A stretch of DNA of 64,000 nt, taken from Dentipellis sp. KUC8613 (lineage: Eukaryota; Basidiomycota; Agaricomycetes; Russulales; Hericiaceae). Location: assembly GCA_002286715.1 (NCBI GenBank), contig NSJX01000004.1:74253-138252 (forward strand), written 5' to 3'. This document shows positions 1 to 13,100 of the stretch, one piece after another (position 1 is the first letter of the stretch; each line of letters starts with the position of its first letter). Below the pieces are notes generated by a model, which was not told the origin of the DNA, did not search any database, and saw only the letters and a program-made list of their open reading frames with translations. A program made the translations under genes and the position numbers.

Positions 1-1833
1 TCACAGTGGCCGTCGATCATCTACTGGACTTATTCCTTTCAGGCTTTACCTTCCCTCCGGAAGACCTTTCCGTTGTAAACACTGTGATGGTCGACACCCA
101 GACTGCGCCGGAATGGATAGATTCAGATGTGTGCCTTCGCTGCCGCACGCCATTCTCCTTCACAAATCGGAAACATCATTGTCGAAACTGTGGTCAAGTC
201 TTCGATCAACAATGCTCGGCAAAGTCTCTTCCCCTTCCGCACTTTGGCATCACGCAGGAGGTCCGAGTTTGTGACAGCTGTCACACCAAGCTCACCCGGA
301 ACAAGGACAAGTCGTAAGCATACTGTTGCTTCTACGTTGATATATACAGTAATGTTTATAGTCTGGACCCTGACGGCAGGCGGCACCGATCGTCTCACAG
401 CGTACCCAGCGCCCGACACCGTGCGGCCCGCGAAGCTGCTGACGCTGAGCTGCAGCGCGCAATTCAGCTCTCCCTCGAAGAAGTCAATGGCAGACAACAT
501 GGGCGTTCTGGCTACGTCCCGTATCAACCAGATCCGAATGATTGGAAAGCCTCGGAACCACCTATCGTAGACCACTCGTCAAGGCCTGCCACCCAAGATG
601 AAGAGGACGACCCAGACCTCAAGGCTGCGATAGAGGCCAGTCTCCGCGAAGCCAACGCCCCAAAGCCGAGTGCTCCCATCGGAATTGAAACGCCACGGAT
701 CGAGCAAGGGCCTCCATTTGGGTATTCTGGGACAGGCTATTCGCAGTCGTATCCCCCCGCCGCTATCTCCTCGCAGCCTGCCGCCCCCGCCTTGCCCAAT
801 TATGACCTGGAGCCGCTGGAAGCCGACACGATATTAACATTTAGCCAGACTGTAGAGCAGCTGCAGTCCCAGGGTGGACGCGACATGTCACGATACCCAG
901 CTGTTGGGCAGCTGTACGACAAAGCAAACGGTCTGCGACCGAAATTGGCTATGAATCTGGATGATACAGGCAGAAAGGAAGGTTCGTACAATTTGTCTAT
1001 ACCCGTCCGCTGCCTCATGTTTATCATTTGTTGTAGAAATGCTTACGGAGATGCACGAGAAGTTGTCGCAAGCTGTCAAGCTTTACGACAATCTCCTCAC
1101 GCAGCAGCTCTCGCGCCCGACGTGGCGGTCTGTGCCCCGGGCAGCTTCACAGCAGACGGAATCTCCTTATAGCCAGTGGAATTCGGCGCAGCAGCTGCCC
1201 ATACCGACTGATATCGCCTCTGCGTTGCCACAGGCATCGTCAAGCTATGCCCCACCCCCTTCGCAGGCTTACCAGAACCCAGCTTCTGCTGAAGCTGTTC
1301 ATGTGCCCCAAGCGGCTCAGCAATCGTGGCCCCAGTATCAGGAAGCGGCTACAGCTGGGCCTTATGAGTCCCAACAATCATATTCGTCCAGTGTTCAGTC
1401 GCCATCGCAATACAGCCACTATCAGACCGCATCTGTCCCGCCACCAATGACACCTTCGTCTCAGACTACTCTTGCCCCCGTGTCCATACCTCAGTCGCCT
1501 CCTCCCCAGGCTGCTGTTCAGTATAGCCACGCCATACAGTCTCCCGTATTGGTACCTTCGCAGGTCCCGTCCTCTCCTCCTACCCGCCACAACACAATTC
1601 CGTCGTACGGTATTGCGTCTCTGCCGCCTTCAATTCCAACCACCCTTGCCCGTCAGAACACCGTCTCGGCCTCCACTCAAGCCGCTCAGTTCGCACCCCC
1701 TGCATCAGTGGCGCTGCCCAGCTTCCCCTCGGTGCCGACGTCCCTGCCCCAGCAATACCCCGTGTACACGAATGGTTTCCCTCCGGGCGTGGAGCACACG
1801 GAAAAGAAGGAAGCCTTGTTAATCGACTTGTAG
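1..1833 (+). CDS. VPS27: Vps27/Hrs-like ESCRT-0 subunit, 5' partial
   Basis: ESCRT-0 subunit that binds endosomal PI3P and ubiquitinated cargo and starts multivesicular-body sorting. The window opens inside an intron: the first visible exon begins near base 43 after a TTTCAG acceptor, so the N-terminal VHS domain lies off the left edge. Visible in order are a FYVE zinc finger with paired CxxC motifs and the basic RKHHCRNCG core, then after an intron beginning at 314 two ubiquitin-interacting motifs (around [11 protein letters not shown] and [11 protein letters not shown]). A helical core follows (to about 1200), then a long Pro/Gln/Ser-rich tail. The protein ends in LLIDL, a clathrin-box type motif as known in this family. 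Stop TAG is at 1831-1833. The next gene, VPS35, starts about 400 bases downstream on the same strand. Assignment is secure from the FYVE, UIM and clathrin-box order. Confidence 0.9.
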
Positions 1834-2235
1834 AGGGGATTTGTATGTACTTTATCTCGATTAATGCCGTCCTTGGCCATGGAATGGGTTACTTTGCTAC
1901 GACTCGGACATTGTGCGCTTTTATTATGTATGCAATATCCTGCTGTGTTGTTTCTTGAGCGACAATAGACTGCTCTCGATACTACGAACTGCAGGAAGGC
2001 GTGCTATACTCGTACTGAACTCTGTCATGAGCGCGCCCCGTGTCGGAGGCGGCCCGCGGAGAAATGGAAGCCAAAGTAGCTTCCAAATGCGGCATGAACT
2101 TGGGGCGAAATCTGCGTGACTGCGCTCCGTCATTCGAGCCGTGGTTGCAAGGGCCCCCACCAGAGATTTCTGGTTCCTTCCCCTGCGCCCGTATCCTTTA
2201 TACCAACCATACTCTCTCACTCGGGCTAACCAATC

Positions 2236-5200
2236 ATGGCGGAAATCGTCATGGAGGAAGGAAAGTTGCTGAGCGAGGCTCTGAGCACGGTCAAAATACA
2301 GGTTCAGCAGATGAAGAGGCACCTGGTGAGTCTTCTTCCTGAGCCCGGCAGCTTCTTTCGGAGGTAGGTATGGTGATATCCTATCGGTTTCTCATGCACT
2401 TGCTATAGGAATTGGACCAGCTCATGGACGCGTTGAAGAGCGCAAGTCTTATGTTGGCTGAGCTTCGGACGTCATCCCTGTCGCCCAAGCAATATTACGA
2501 ACTCTGTACGCGCTCCACCCATCCATATGTCTCTTGGTAACTGACATGTTTCCTTGCACAACTCAGACATGGCTGTATTCGATGCGCTGCGCTACCTAAC
2601 CAACTATCTATACGAAGCACATACCCAATCCAAGCACCACCTTGCCGACTTATACGAGCTTGTTCAATATGCTGGCAATATCGTCCCTCGCCTATACCTT
2701 ATGATCACCGTCGGCTCTGTCTACATGTCCGTTCCCGATGCTCCTGTCAAGGAAATCATGAAGGACATGATGGAAATGTCGCGCGGTGTGCTGCACCCCA
2801 TCCGTGGACTGTTCCTGCGTCACTACCTTAGCGGCCAGACGCGGGACCACCTCCCCATCGGCAATGACACAGGGTACGTTCGGTACTTCCCTCGGGCCAC
2901 TCTCATCTAGCTTATCGCTGGCCGCCCCCCGCCCTAGACCCGCAGGCAATTTGCAGGACTCGATCACGTTCGTCCTGACGAACTTCATTGAAATGAACAA
3001 ACTCTGGGTGCGTCTGCAGCACCAGGGCCATTCTCGCGACCGCGAGAAGCGCGAGATGGAGCGTCGCGAGCTGCGTATCCTCGTTGGCACGAATCTTGTC
3101 CGCCTCAGCCAACTTGACGGCGTCGACCTTGACTTGTACGAGAACACTATCCTGCCTGCGGTCCTCGAACAAGTTGTCCAATGTAAGGACGTTATTGCCC
3201 AGGAGTATCTCATGGAAGTTGTCATCCAGGTACGCGTCATCCAGCGATCATCTTGCCACAGTCTTCCTAATAACGTGTCATAGGTGTTCACGGACGATTT
3301 CCACCTGCATACCCTTGGCCAATTTCTCTCTGCCACTGCGCAACTCCAGCCGAAGGTCAATATCAAGCAAATCGTCATTGCGCTCATTGACCGCCTTGCT
3401 GCCTACGCGGCACGCGAAGCTGAGAACGAGGATCCAGAAGAGACCAAGCGCCAGGAGGAAGCCGCCGCGCGGCGCCTTGCGGAACGCGTCAAGATCCAGA
3501 GGGCGCGAGCGCGCGAGAATGGTGGATTCACGAGCCCTACAAATGAGTTCAGGACCGAAGGCGATGCTTGGAGCTCACCAACCAGTCCGACGGGCCCTAA
3601 GAGCCCTGCTACAAACGGTGTCAACGGCACGCACGAGGAAACAACGGGGGAGAAGGTCGATAAGGGTAAGGAGAAGGAGGGCACAGCAACAGTTCGGAAA
3701 TTCAGGGGAGTACCGGAGAATGTGAAGCTATTCGAGGTGTTCTGGGAGCAAGTCGTGCAGCTGATCAAGGTGCGCGCAGTTCGTTTTTTATCGTCTTTCT
3801 ATCTTCACACGTGGCATTCGATAGGCTCGGCCAGACTTGTCAATACAGGACGTGACAGCCCTCCTTGTGTCTCTGACGAACCTCTCGCTCAGTTGTTATC
3901 CCGATCGTCTGGAATATGTCGATCAGGTCCTTGGCTTTGCTCGTGACAAAATCAAGGAGTTCGCTGACAGGTATGTCTTCTCCATCCGTTGTATATGTTT
4001 ATCATCAATTTATCTGTTTGTGCTTCAGTCCCGACTTGCATACCCAGCAAACTACTGCTAACCTCGCGTCTCTCCTTGTTGCTCCTATCAACTCGTATCA
4101 ATCTGTTTTAACCCTGCTTGCACTTACTCATTACGTCCCTCTGCTCAACCTCCAAACATTTGCAACCCGTCGCACGCTGGCGCATTCAATCGTGTCATCA
4201 GTATTAAAGAACGAGACTATCATCGAAGCGCCGGAAGACGTCGATGGTATTCTCGAGCTTTGTCATGTCCTCATCAAAGACCAGCCAGACGCAGGTGTCG
4301 GCATGGGAAGCACAGGACCACCGACCGGGCGGGATCCCAGGAGGCATGGGCCGTATAATCTTGAGAAGGAGGACGTGGCCGAGGAGCAGGGGTGGGTTGC
4401 GCGGATGGTGCATCTATTTCGGTCAGAGTCTCTGGCAACACAATTCGAGGTATGTTTCAATAGAACATCCGGTGTTGGGCAGTACTAACTTTCGCGATAG
4501 CTGCTACAAATTGCCCGGAGACACTTCGAGGCAGGAGCCGATCGGATGCGATTCACCTTCCCTGCGCTTATCACTTCGTCCATCAAACTCTGTCGACGGT
4601 ACAAGAACCGTGAACACCTCGAGGACGACTGGGAATCGAAAGTCTCCACCATCCTCAAATTCATTCGCCAACTCATCTCCATTCTCGCCAATCAAGTTGA
4701 GGCTCCCTCCATCGCCCTCCGTCTATTCCTCCTTGCCGCGCAGATCGCCGACGAGTGCGGGTTTGAAGACCTCACGTATGATCTCTACGTGGAGGCTTTC
4801 ACTGTCTACGAGGAGAGCATCTCCGAATCGCGTGCGCAGTTGCAGGCAATCACACTCATCATCGGCACCCTGCAAGGCGCGCGTGTGTTCGGTCTGGACA
4901 ACTACGACACTCTCATCACGAAAGCGGCTCTGCACGGTGCGAAACTACTCAAGAAACCGCATCAAGCAACCGCGGTGCACCTTGCGAGCCACATGTGGTG
5001 GCAGGAGTCGCCACCGCCAGAGGAGAACGCGACAGCAGCTGCTCCGGCACCTACTGCTGAGAAGGTTGAAGAGAAGGCACCGCCTCCTAAGAAGGAAGAA
5101 GAGACTGCCGAGAACCAGAAGGCCGTGAGTGACTACATCCTTCCTACCCGTTAGCTGCGATACTGATATTTATGTCCAGTATCCTCATCAGGACAGTAAG

Positions 5201-5654
5201 CGGGTGTTGGAATGCCTGCAGAAGTCACTCAGGATCGCCAACTCCGCAACTGAGGAAATCATCACCGTCCAACTCTACGTCGACGCTCTGGACCAGTACC
5301 TGTTCTACCTCGAGCGCGGGGCTTCGGCAGTGCGTAGCGTTATCTCTCGTCTTGCTCATATTCTGACTCTGGCGTTCTCTCTAGGTGACGCCGAAATTCG
5401 TCGACTCCCTCGTCGAGCTGATCACGGGCAGCATCGACAGCATATCATCGCCGGACGTGCACCCTTCACAACGCGCCCCACCAGGCCTGCTCGACGGCGT
5501 ACAAACTCCCGAGATGATCTCACGGCACTTCCGCAACACGTTGCTGTATATCCAAGCGAAGAAGGCCGCCGTCTCCGCAGGAACAGCGAACGAGCGATGG
5601 GATGACGTCGACATCGTCGGCGCGCTGCTCAAGATGGGCATCGGGGCGCGATGA
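2236..5654 (+). CDS. VPS35: Vps35 retromer core subunit
   Basis: Cargo-recognition scaffold of the retromer, which returns receptors from endosomes to the Golgi. It binds Vps26 at its N-terminus and Vps29 at its C-terminus. The start is [16 protein letters not shown] at 2236. The N-terminal region contains the hallmark PRLYLM motif (in [12 protein letters not shown], near 2690), followed by alpha-solenoid sequence over many exons to the C-terminal [11 protein letters not shown]. About nine short introns interrupt it, for example near 2310-2410, 2500-2570 and 3770-3830. Length is roughly 950-980 residues, longer than human VPS35. The excess lies largely in low-complexity insertions: a Ser/Thr/Gly-rich stretch near 3520-3700 and an Ala/Pro/Glu/Lys stretch near 5020-5120. 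It is in tandem with VPS27. I see nothing broken. Confidence 0.93.
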
Positions 5655-6497
5655 TCGTGCCAGGGTAATTCAGAGTGCCGTGTGGACTTTCTTGACTGGA
5701 AGACTGCTCGGCCGGAGAGTGAATGTTGGGTGGATTGGTGGCTTTTTATTGCGTTTTTCCTCAGCGTCTTCCCCATGAGGGGCGGCGTTGTTATTGATAG
5801 GCATATTTCATGTACATTTTGTTTACTGCCATGATTCACATAATGTGCTTTACATCCTGGATTCATATGGTTGAATTTGCTGTGCTTCACTCGTATAGAC
5901 GATGCATGTCATGCAGCTGGTCGTCGTCATCGACGCTCAGGCGTATGCCAGGGTCGAGCCACAAACCGGGCACCGTGAAACACTCACTACTCAGGCGTGT
6001 TTGAAGGAAACCAAGCTAGTAAGTATACGATACAGAGTCATAAGGAGGCTTCGGAATGACGAGATACATGCATCATCCCCTCGGCCGAAACACTTTAGTA
6101 CACAATACAGATAAGGCCGTTGTGCCCCTGCGATCGGTCGAGGCTATCAGGAGTCGTCCAAGGATTATCTTTGGCGATAAAAAAATCGGCTGCCGGGTCG
6201 ACACTCGTGCGGGGAAGGCACGACGTGGGCGGGTGTGTTCATGTTCAGTTGATCACTGTCAGATGGCCTGATGATCAGATCCATGCGCATCGAGACACGT
6301 CAAAAAAGTCAATGCCTCGGTAAAGGCCTAGCCTTATGCTGGTCTTTAGACGACGTAGCACCCCCACCACCCAGCTTTCGACATCGAAAGACTGTTCAGA
6401 AGAGAACCTGGAAATACTGGGTCTATGATTGCAGTAGAAACATGTGCATGAATGTCTCCCGAGCGTACAACATACGTCTAGATAAAGATAGATACAA
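5655..6497. other. Convergent intergenic region
   Basis: About 840 bases between the stop codons of VPS35 (+) and BCP1 (-). It should hold both 3' UTRs and polyadenylation sites. I see no convincing coding exon or RNA gene in it. Confidence 0.5.
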
Positions 6498-7585
6498 TCA
6501 TTGGGGTGCAGCATAAGTTTGTCCCATCTCTACGACCAACTGTGGCAGCTTTTCAGCAGGGATGAGCATCATACGGCCGCCCTGGTCGAGCCCGAATGAA
6601 TCTTGCTCGCGCGGTTGTGTGTTGGTGAAAGGGTAGTCCAGTGAGAACGAGGCATACTATCGGGAACAAAAGGTCAGCTGCCGTACTATGCAGCGTAGCG
6701 GATACCGACTGGTACCTTCTTAATCAACTCATCTTCGTGGTGGAACGAGTATACCCCTCCGGGTGGAGGTGGAGGCGCAGCATTGCGCTGTCGCTTCGAC
6801 TGTGGTGCGGAGGCCTGCATCTCAGCAGCCTCCTCGGGAGATAGTCGGTACGTCCGTGAGATAATCAAGAAGTGTGTGAAGTTGTACGGCTCGTTCTATC
6901 GCCCCCCAAGAGCCCAAGGCGCCGCGCGCATCAGAACCGCAAGGCGTGGCAGAGGGCAGTAAGTCTACTTACGTCGTCGATAGCCCATTTTATCTCGTCC
7001 GTGAGCATCCGGTACATGTGCGGCACGATTTGCACCGGCATGTTGATGAGACGCTCGCAGAAGATGAAGCCGACATGATTTGGGGTCTCAAGACCAGTGG
7101 CCCCGATCAAACTCTGTAGCGTTGCATGGAAGGGGACGTTGTTCGCCGACTTCAGAAGCGTGTAGGCTGCGATAGCTTTTATAGAGGGATGGTCCTGCGC
7201 GGGTTAGTCGGGACTTATCAGCCAAGCAATAGCGGTGGTCGCACCTTGTGGACATGCATATTCAGGACAGTGAGGAAAGCATAGGGGTCGGTTTCCCGAC
7301 CATCGGTTTTGACTGTCGAGCCTATCAGAGGTTGCGACAGAATGAGCTCTGCGAGTTCATGTGGATGGAAGAGTTCCGCGTCGGTCTGGAAGAGCTGCAA
7401 TATGAGCCTTTTGAGCGCCAGGAAATCGACCTCGGGATTTGGGTCGAAAAATTCAAAGTCAATGTCGACGATACTCTACTGGTGCACCCATGAGGGACGG
7501 AGACACGAGAGAAATAAATAGAACATACGACGTCGCTGTCGTCGCCATCGTTTGCGTCGCCGGAGGACTGTTTTCGCTTGGACAT
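6498..7585 (-). CDS. BCP1: Bcp1/BCCIP family protein
   Basis: Homologue of yeast Bcp1 (needed for nuclear export of the PIP5 kinase Mss4 and a chaperone for ribosomal protein L23) and of human BCCIP. The start is MSKRKQSSGDANDGDDSD, an acidic N-terminus. The next exon carries VDIDFEFFDPNPEVDFLALK, followed by LFHPHELAELILSQPLIGSTVK. Further exons read NVPFHATLQSLIG, FIFCERLINMPVQIVPHMY and PYNFTHFLIISRTYRLS. The C-terminus is GRMMLIPAEKLPQLV, the conserved end of the family. Stop TGA is at 6498-6500. It has about five exons and a length normal for the family (around 280-300 residues). It is divergently arranged with PUT1, with only 231 bases between the two start codons. Confidence 0.87.
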
Positions 7586-7816
7586 GAGTGATCGCGGGAT
7601 GAGGAACGTGGGGAATTAGCGCCGGACGGGTCGGACGAGAGGTTGCGGACGTCCGACGAAAGGACGTGAACCGACAGTCAAAGGTCCGTCCGTCCGTGAA
7701 CACCTCGCGGCAAGTCTTTTTCCCCTCCTTATCATTTCACATATCCGATCGACCTACACCGGTACGTAGTATAAAAAGCTAGAGCCTATCGCCCCCTCGC
7801 AATCCATATCTTGCTC
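7586..7816. promoter_or_regulatory. Divergent promoter between BCP1 and PUT1
   Basis: 231 bases separate the start codons of BCP1 (-) and PUT1 (+). A TATA element, TATAAAAAG at about 7770-7778, lies about 40-47 bases before the PUT1 ATG and is correctly spaced to place a start site just upstream of it. No comparable TATA box is evident on the BCP1 side. Shared regulation is an inference only. Confidence 0.5.
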
Positions 7817-9883
7817 ATGTTTCCCCGCTTGTTCGCCAGACATGCTCTGTCGGCAAGACCTCTCTGCTTCTCGAGGTCACTGCAGACTTCTGACAGGCCA
7901 CCTATAGCCAGCACGCGAAGGAGGCTGCTCGGTATTGCAGGTGCAGGCGCACTTGGCGGGTCCTTGATCCTTGGGTACTCTCACCTTTATGCAGACAGTC
8001 CTGCGGCGGATGTGAAGAAGCGAGAGCCGTTCTCTGCGCTCGTAAGGACCTATGTTGTGTATTCCATGTGCTCTATCCCCCCGCTGGTTGACTGGTCCCC
8101 CTCAATCCTTGCTTTCTTGACTTCCATTCCCGGAGTCAAGCAGATCACAGAGGCTATTGTCCGGAATACTTTCTTCGCCCAGGTGCGCGTGGCAACATAT
8201 TATACATAGCAGCATCTTGATATCATAATTTCTTCAGTTCGTAGGAGCTGACACCGCGTTGGAATGTGTACCTCTGCTGGAGCGTTTGCGGGGCGAGAAC
8301 AAGGGCGCGCTGTTTGCCTACAGTGTCGAGGTTGATGAACACGAGGCCTCTGGACATTCGCGAAAGGCAACGGTGCCCGTGTACAAGCGCATCGTGGCGG
8401 AGATGATTCACAGCATCGACGTTGCTGCTGATTTTGAGGACCGGTTCTCTACGTCCGGCGGCATGGGCCGTAGGACATGGGTCGCAGTAAAGCTGGTGAG
8501 CGAGATATCATAGTCGCTTGGCCATAGGAGCACATGCCTCACCGTTATGGACGCCAGACTGCATTACTGCCGAATGCACAGGCTCTGATTAACTTCTCCG
8601 ACTACCTCACGAAAACCCGACCTCCGTTGAAGACTGCTATTGCTTTCCCTGGCTGCCCACGATCCACCGACTTGGATATCATCGCCTCTGAAAAAACGCC
8701 TGCTGACTCGCGACTTACCGAACAAGATATTATTGATCTGAAGGATTTGCACGCCGACCTCGTCAAAATCTGCGAGCGCGCGCAAGAACGTGGTGTCAGA
8801 ATCATCATAGATGCGGAACACACGTACGTCCTTATCATTTACCCTTTGACCCTCTCAAACCTAACCAAGCCTACGCGTGATGACAGTTGGTACCAAGTAT
8901 GTTCTGGAATTTATCAACTTCGTCATTGTGCCCACAATCATGCTTTAGCCTGCGATAGATGCCTTTAGCCTCGCTCTCATGCGCCAATTCAATCAGCTAC
9001 CGAAAGGAAAACGCTCCTCTGAGTCTCCATTGGTCCTCCCCTTGATTTACGGTACTTTCCAAGCCTACCTCCGCCGGTGTGTTTCTACACTTTCCTCCGT
9101 CTTCTGACCTAACACGTCTATTTCTAGCACGCCCGAATATATCCTCCAATCTCTTCAAGACGCAAGAGACGGCAACTATGCCCTTGGCGTCAAGCTTGTC
9201 CGCGGCGCGTACCACCCGCTCGAGGTCTCCTCACATCTTGCCCTCACCTCCGCCGCCCCAAAACCCTCGCTCTCCATCTCGCCTGACCCCGAGCCGCCCG
9301 TCTGGTCCACTAAGCCCGACACCGACAAATGCTACAACACCTGTGCCCGTATCCTCATCGACACCGTGCAGGCGGACCTCGGCGCCGCTGCACCCCACAT
9401 AGGTCTTCTCTTCGGCTCGCACAACTGGGACAGCTGCAACTTGATTCTGGATCTGCTTGTTGAACGAGGGATGGCCGTGCGTGATCGGGAGGACGGCCGT
9501 GAGGTCGTGAGGGTAGGCGATGCGGTTACGGAGAGGCTGACGCTTGCGCAGCTGTATGGTGCGTCGTTTCGTTCTTTCTGTTCCGAATCTCCATGCTCAT
9601 TGATTGTAGGCATGAGCGATGAATTGACAGAATACTTGGTCCAGAAGACGCGGAGCTCTTCGCCTCTCATCATCAAGTATATTCCATATGGAGCACTCTC
9701 AGAGGTCAGTCCCTCTTCTTCCAGAGCTGTTTAGGACGATAAATTGAATGCCTAATATCTTCTTAGGTCATGCCTTATCTTGGCCGCCGCGCTATCGAAA
9801 ACAAGTCAGTGCTCGGTGACGGACAGGCAGCAGCAGAGCGCAGACACGCATGGGACGAGATCCGCAGACGGTTATGGGGTTAA
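7817..9883 (+). CDS. PUT1: Proline dehydrogenase, mitochondrial
   Basis: FAD-dependent oxidation of proline to pyrroline-5-carboxylate, first step of proline catabolism in the mitochondrion. The N-terminus MFPRLFARHALSARPLCFSR is Arg-rich and amphipathic, like a mitochondrial presequence, and is followed by a Gly/Ala-rich hydrophobic segment (GIAGAGALGGSLILGY). The PRODH barrel carries IIIDAEHTWYQPAID, LIYGTFQAYLRRTPE, GVKLVRGAYH and FGSHNWDS. It ends with PYLGRRAIENKSVLGDG near the C-terminus, where the family has its conserved substrate-binding RR. About seven introns are present. The ATG at 7817 is preferred because it is the first in frame, and the TATA box sits about 40 bases upstream. 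Stop TAA is at 9881-9883. It is convergent with CAND1. Confidence 0.92.
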
Positions 9884-10140
9884 CACTCCTCCGGCTTACT
9901 TACGACTCAGCTGGTTATCCAACCCACGTATGAACGAGACGTTAACTGTCTAGATCATGATCATGGACGCTGAATGTACATATGTACAGCACGCTGCGTT
10001 TGTATCAGGAATTGGTGTATACTGGTGTAATACAATTGGGTAACAAGTAGCGAACCGACTTCAGCAAAACACTACACTTCACTTCGACGAGCGCATTCAA
10101 ATACAGAAAACCTCAAGCATTCTTCATTCGTCCTACTCGC

Positions 10141-13100
10141 CTACGCAGACAGCTCGTGCAGCTCCTTCCCCCATTCGCTCTTACTGAGCTCAGCCACAAA
10201 CGCGTCAAACCTCGGCGATGCGCCGGTAGTAGCGATCTTGCTGAGCGCCGCAATCGCGCGGAGCGTGCTGCGCTGGAGCTCCGCCGCGCGCTCGAGATCC
10301 TGCTTGACGGTGTCCTTCCCGACGGTGGGCCCCTTCATCGACGTCTCGAGGAGCGGCGTGGCCTCTCCGAGGTGCTGTGCGACGGCAGTCGGCGCGATTT
10401 GCGACAGGCGGAAGAGCATCATGTGGCAGATGACTTTGATCTCGTCCGAGGGGTCCGCGAGGCCAACGAGGACATGCGCGAGGAACTCGTTCAGGTCGAT
10501 CTTCGTCAGGCAGGTATCGAGCTACACGTCATAGCGCACCCGGATCAGCGTCAAGCATGGAACGCCAGACGAAGACGTAAGGTAGTCGCAGACGTACCAA
10601 GGTGTACAGCGTCTCATATGCCGTTTTCCGCGCCTCGAGACCGTCATCGACCTTGTGCTGCCACGGCCCCATCTGCACAGTCCGGATGAGTTCCGGTTTC
10701 AGAACGGTCTCCTGGTACAGGTTGGGCAGGACGGTAGGGAGGTGGTCGCGGATCAAGTGCGGCTTGGTCCGAGCCGCAGCATTGAGAGCGGACAGTGCCA
10801 GTCGCCGGACGTTCTACGGAAGATCAGTATTTATTATTGACGAGAGAGAACGTGCGGGCTGTGTACTCACCAGGTCAGCATCCAGCATCAGTGAGAGGAA
10901 ATCGAGGATGTGAGGTGCCAAGATCTCGTCGTAAGATGACCCTGAGTCGGCAAAAGTATAGCGTATGGAAGACAGGACGGTGGCCCGAGTCGTTGGGTTG
11001 GGATCGGTAATACGAGCCTGCATATCCAGCCATTGGCATCACACGGAATAAGATAGTTGTATGCACTTACATGGACCTGGGGAAGGTACCGAGCAGGCTG
11101 GGCGGTGATGAGCTTGCCAATACATGCTGCTGCGACATTGCGCGTGCTCTCCTCCGCATTTTCCGAAAGCTTGAATAATGGCGCCCAGAGCGTTTCTGCC
11201 ATATTTTCCAGCTGTCCGTGGGAAGTATAAGTCACGACCTCCTTGACCGCCTGCAATGCCAGCAAGCGCTTCTGGTCGTCGCCTTCCACGATCTTCACGA
11301 TCGCCGGCAAGAATTGGTGAAGGTTCCCAATCGCAATGTTACCTGCAGGGTGTGAGCTTCGGTTCATGGTGAATGAGCTCAACAGACGAACCTGCGGCAA
11401 AGGCTGCAGCATTGCGGACTTCTTCCTGTTCTGCGGCGAAATGCTCGATGACATGGACAAACAGGTCTTGTTGTGGTGACATGTCGCTGCAGTTGAGATT
11501 CACTTCAGCACCAAGTCATCATATGAGATTCAACGCCAGCGCACGCACATGTGACGACCAACTTCGCCGAGGATGAGGAGGCTGAGGATGACTTGCTCAG
11601 TTGATGCTTTCGACGAATTCTACAACAATTTGTCACAAATGTTTCAAAAAGATTCAATGGCTCAGTTGTCCATACCCTTATGTGCTTCGCATATTCGGAG
11701 ATAACGCCGGCTGCAACAGCCTGATAGCTCTTCACGACCTGTGCAATACACTTGGAGACGTTGGAGAACGATGTTTCGCTTCTTGGGACACCCTCAACAG
11801 ACTTTGCCAACGACGGGACCACATGAGTCGCAATTTGTGAGTCGGCTTCGACAAGAGCGCCGAAGAACGCGAGAACTGACTCCAGAGCGGCTCCAGTGAG
11901 AAGTTGTGATCGAGAAACTGCGTAGATATCCTTCAAAATATCCCGCTCAATTTCTTGGAAGGTGATGGTGGGAGCAGTCTCGAGAAGGACAGTGAGTATC
12001 GACATAGCCTGGGCAAGGAGTGAGATATCTGTCGTGGTGATATAAGGCTTCAGTTGTGGTACGAGGGCTGGCGGAAGGTCCGAGGGAACGCCGCCTTCAT
12101 ATCTTCAACGAAATGTGAGGATCTGCCCCACCCGTAGTGTATGATGTGCTTACCTTGCCAACAAAGTTGCGAGGCACTCGAAGACCTCGACTTTGCCCGC
12201 GCGACCACTCTTCTTCAGGATCGTCATAGTCCATTCCACGCATCCATTGGTCCAATCGGTCCCGAGGTCCACCTCATTCGCAACCTTGCTGACAACCCTG
12301 ACAGCGCCGTCTGTCCGTCCCGATGAGCGGCAGATATATTCCCACTCTTTCCGGTCTTTGGTCTTCATAACATCAGTCGCACAAATCCAGAGGTCTGCAA
12401 TGATGTCCTCCGCGCAATCTCGGACCTCAGCGTCTGTATCGTGATTGCTCAGACGTTTAAGAGCTTCAGCATATATACGATCAGCCATCTCCTGGCTCTT
12501 CAAAGGCTTCAGGGCCTTCAGAAGAGCTGACATCGTCCGGAAGCTGTCAGAAGCCACACGCGGATGGCGTTCGCCCATTGAGCTGAAAAGAATTGGGGTC
12601 AAAGCTGGAAGGGAACTAGAGAAGGTAGCCGGCGCGTGTGTGGAGAAAAACAAGGCCAGGAACTGCAAACAGGATATGTGCAATGTCGATGTTGACGTCG
12701 ACGGAGATTGTGAGAGAACGGATTTCGATATTGACGTAATCAGTGCAGTCTGGGGAGAGAGCGAACCAGGGAGAACTTTGAGGAGGGTCTGAAGAAGGCT
12801 GAAACCTGCTTGCAGGGTGGCAGGCGCAGTCTTGGGGGACTTGATCTGGTTCAAGAGAGCCTTTGCCAATGTGGGGACCTGAGCTTGAAGCAGAGTATAC
12901 GCCGTTTCTTCGACATCCATGCCATCCTCAGTGCGTTTTCGCTTTCCACCAACAAGGTCTTTCTGCTGAGGGCCACCACCATAAACCGCAGTTTGGACGA
13001 GCAATGTGTTGTATGTTGCCCATATTTCCAACCGCACTGTTTCTTCACGATCACCGAACCGGGAAATCAAAACGGGAGAGACCTCCTTGTACAAAGGAGT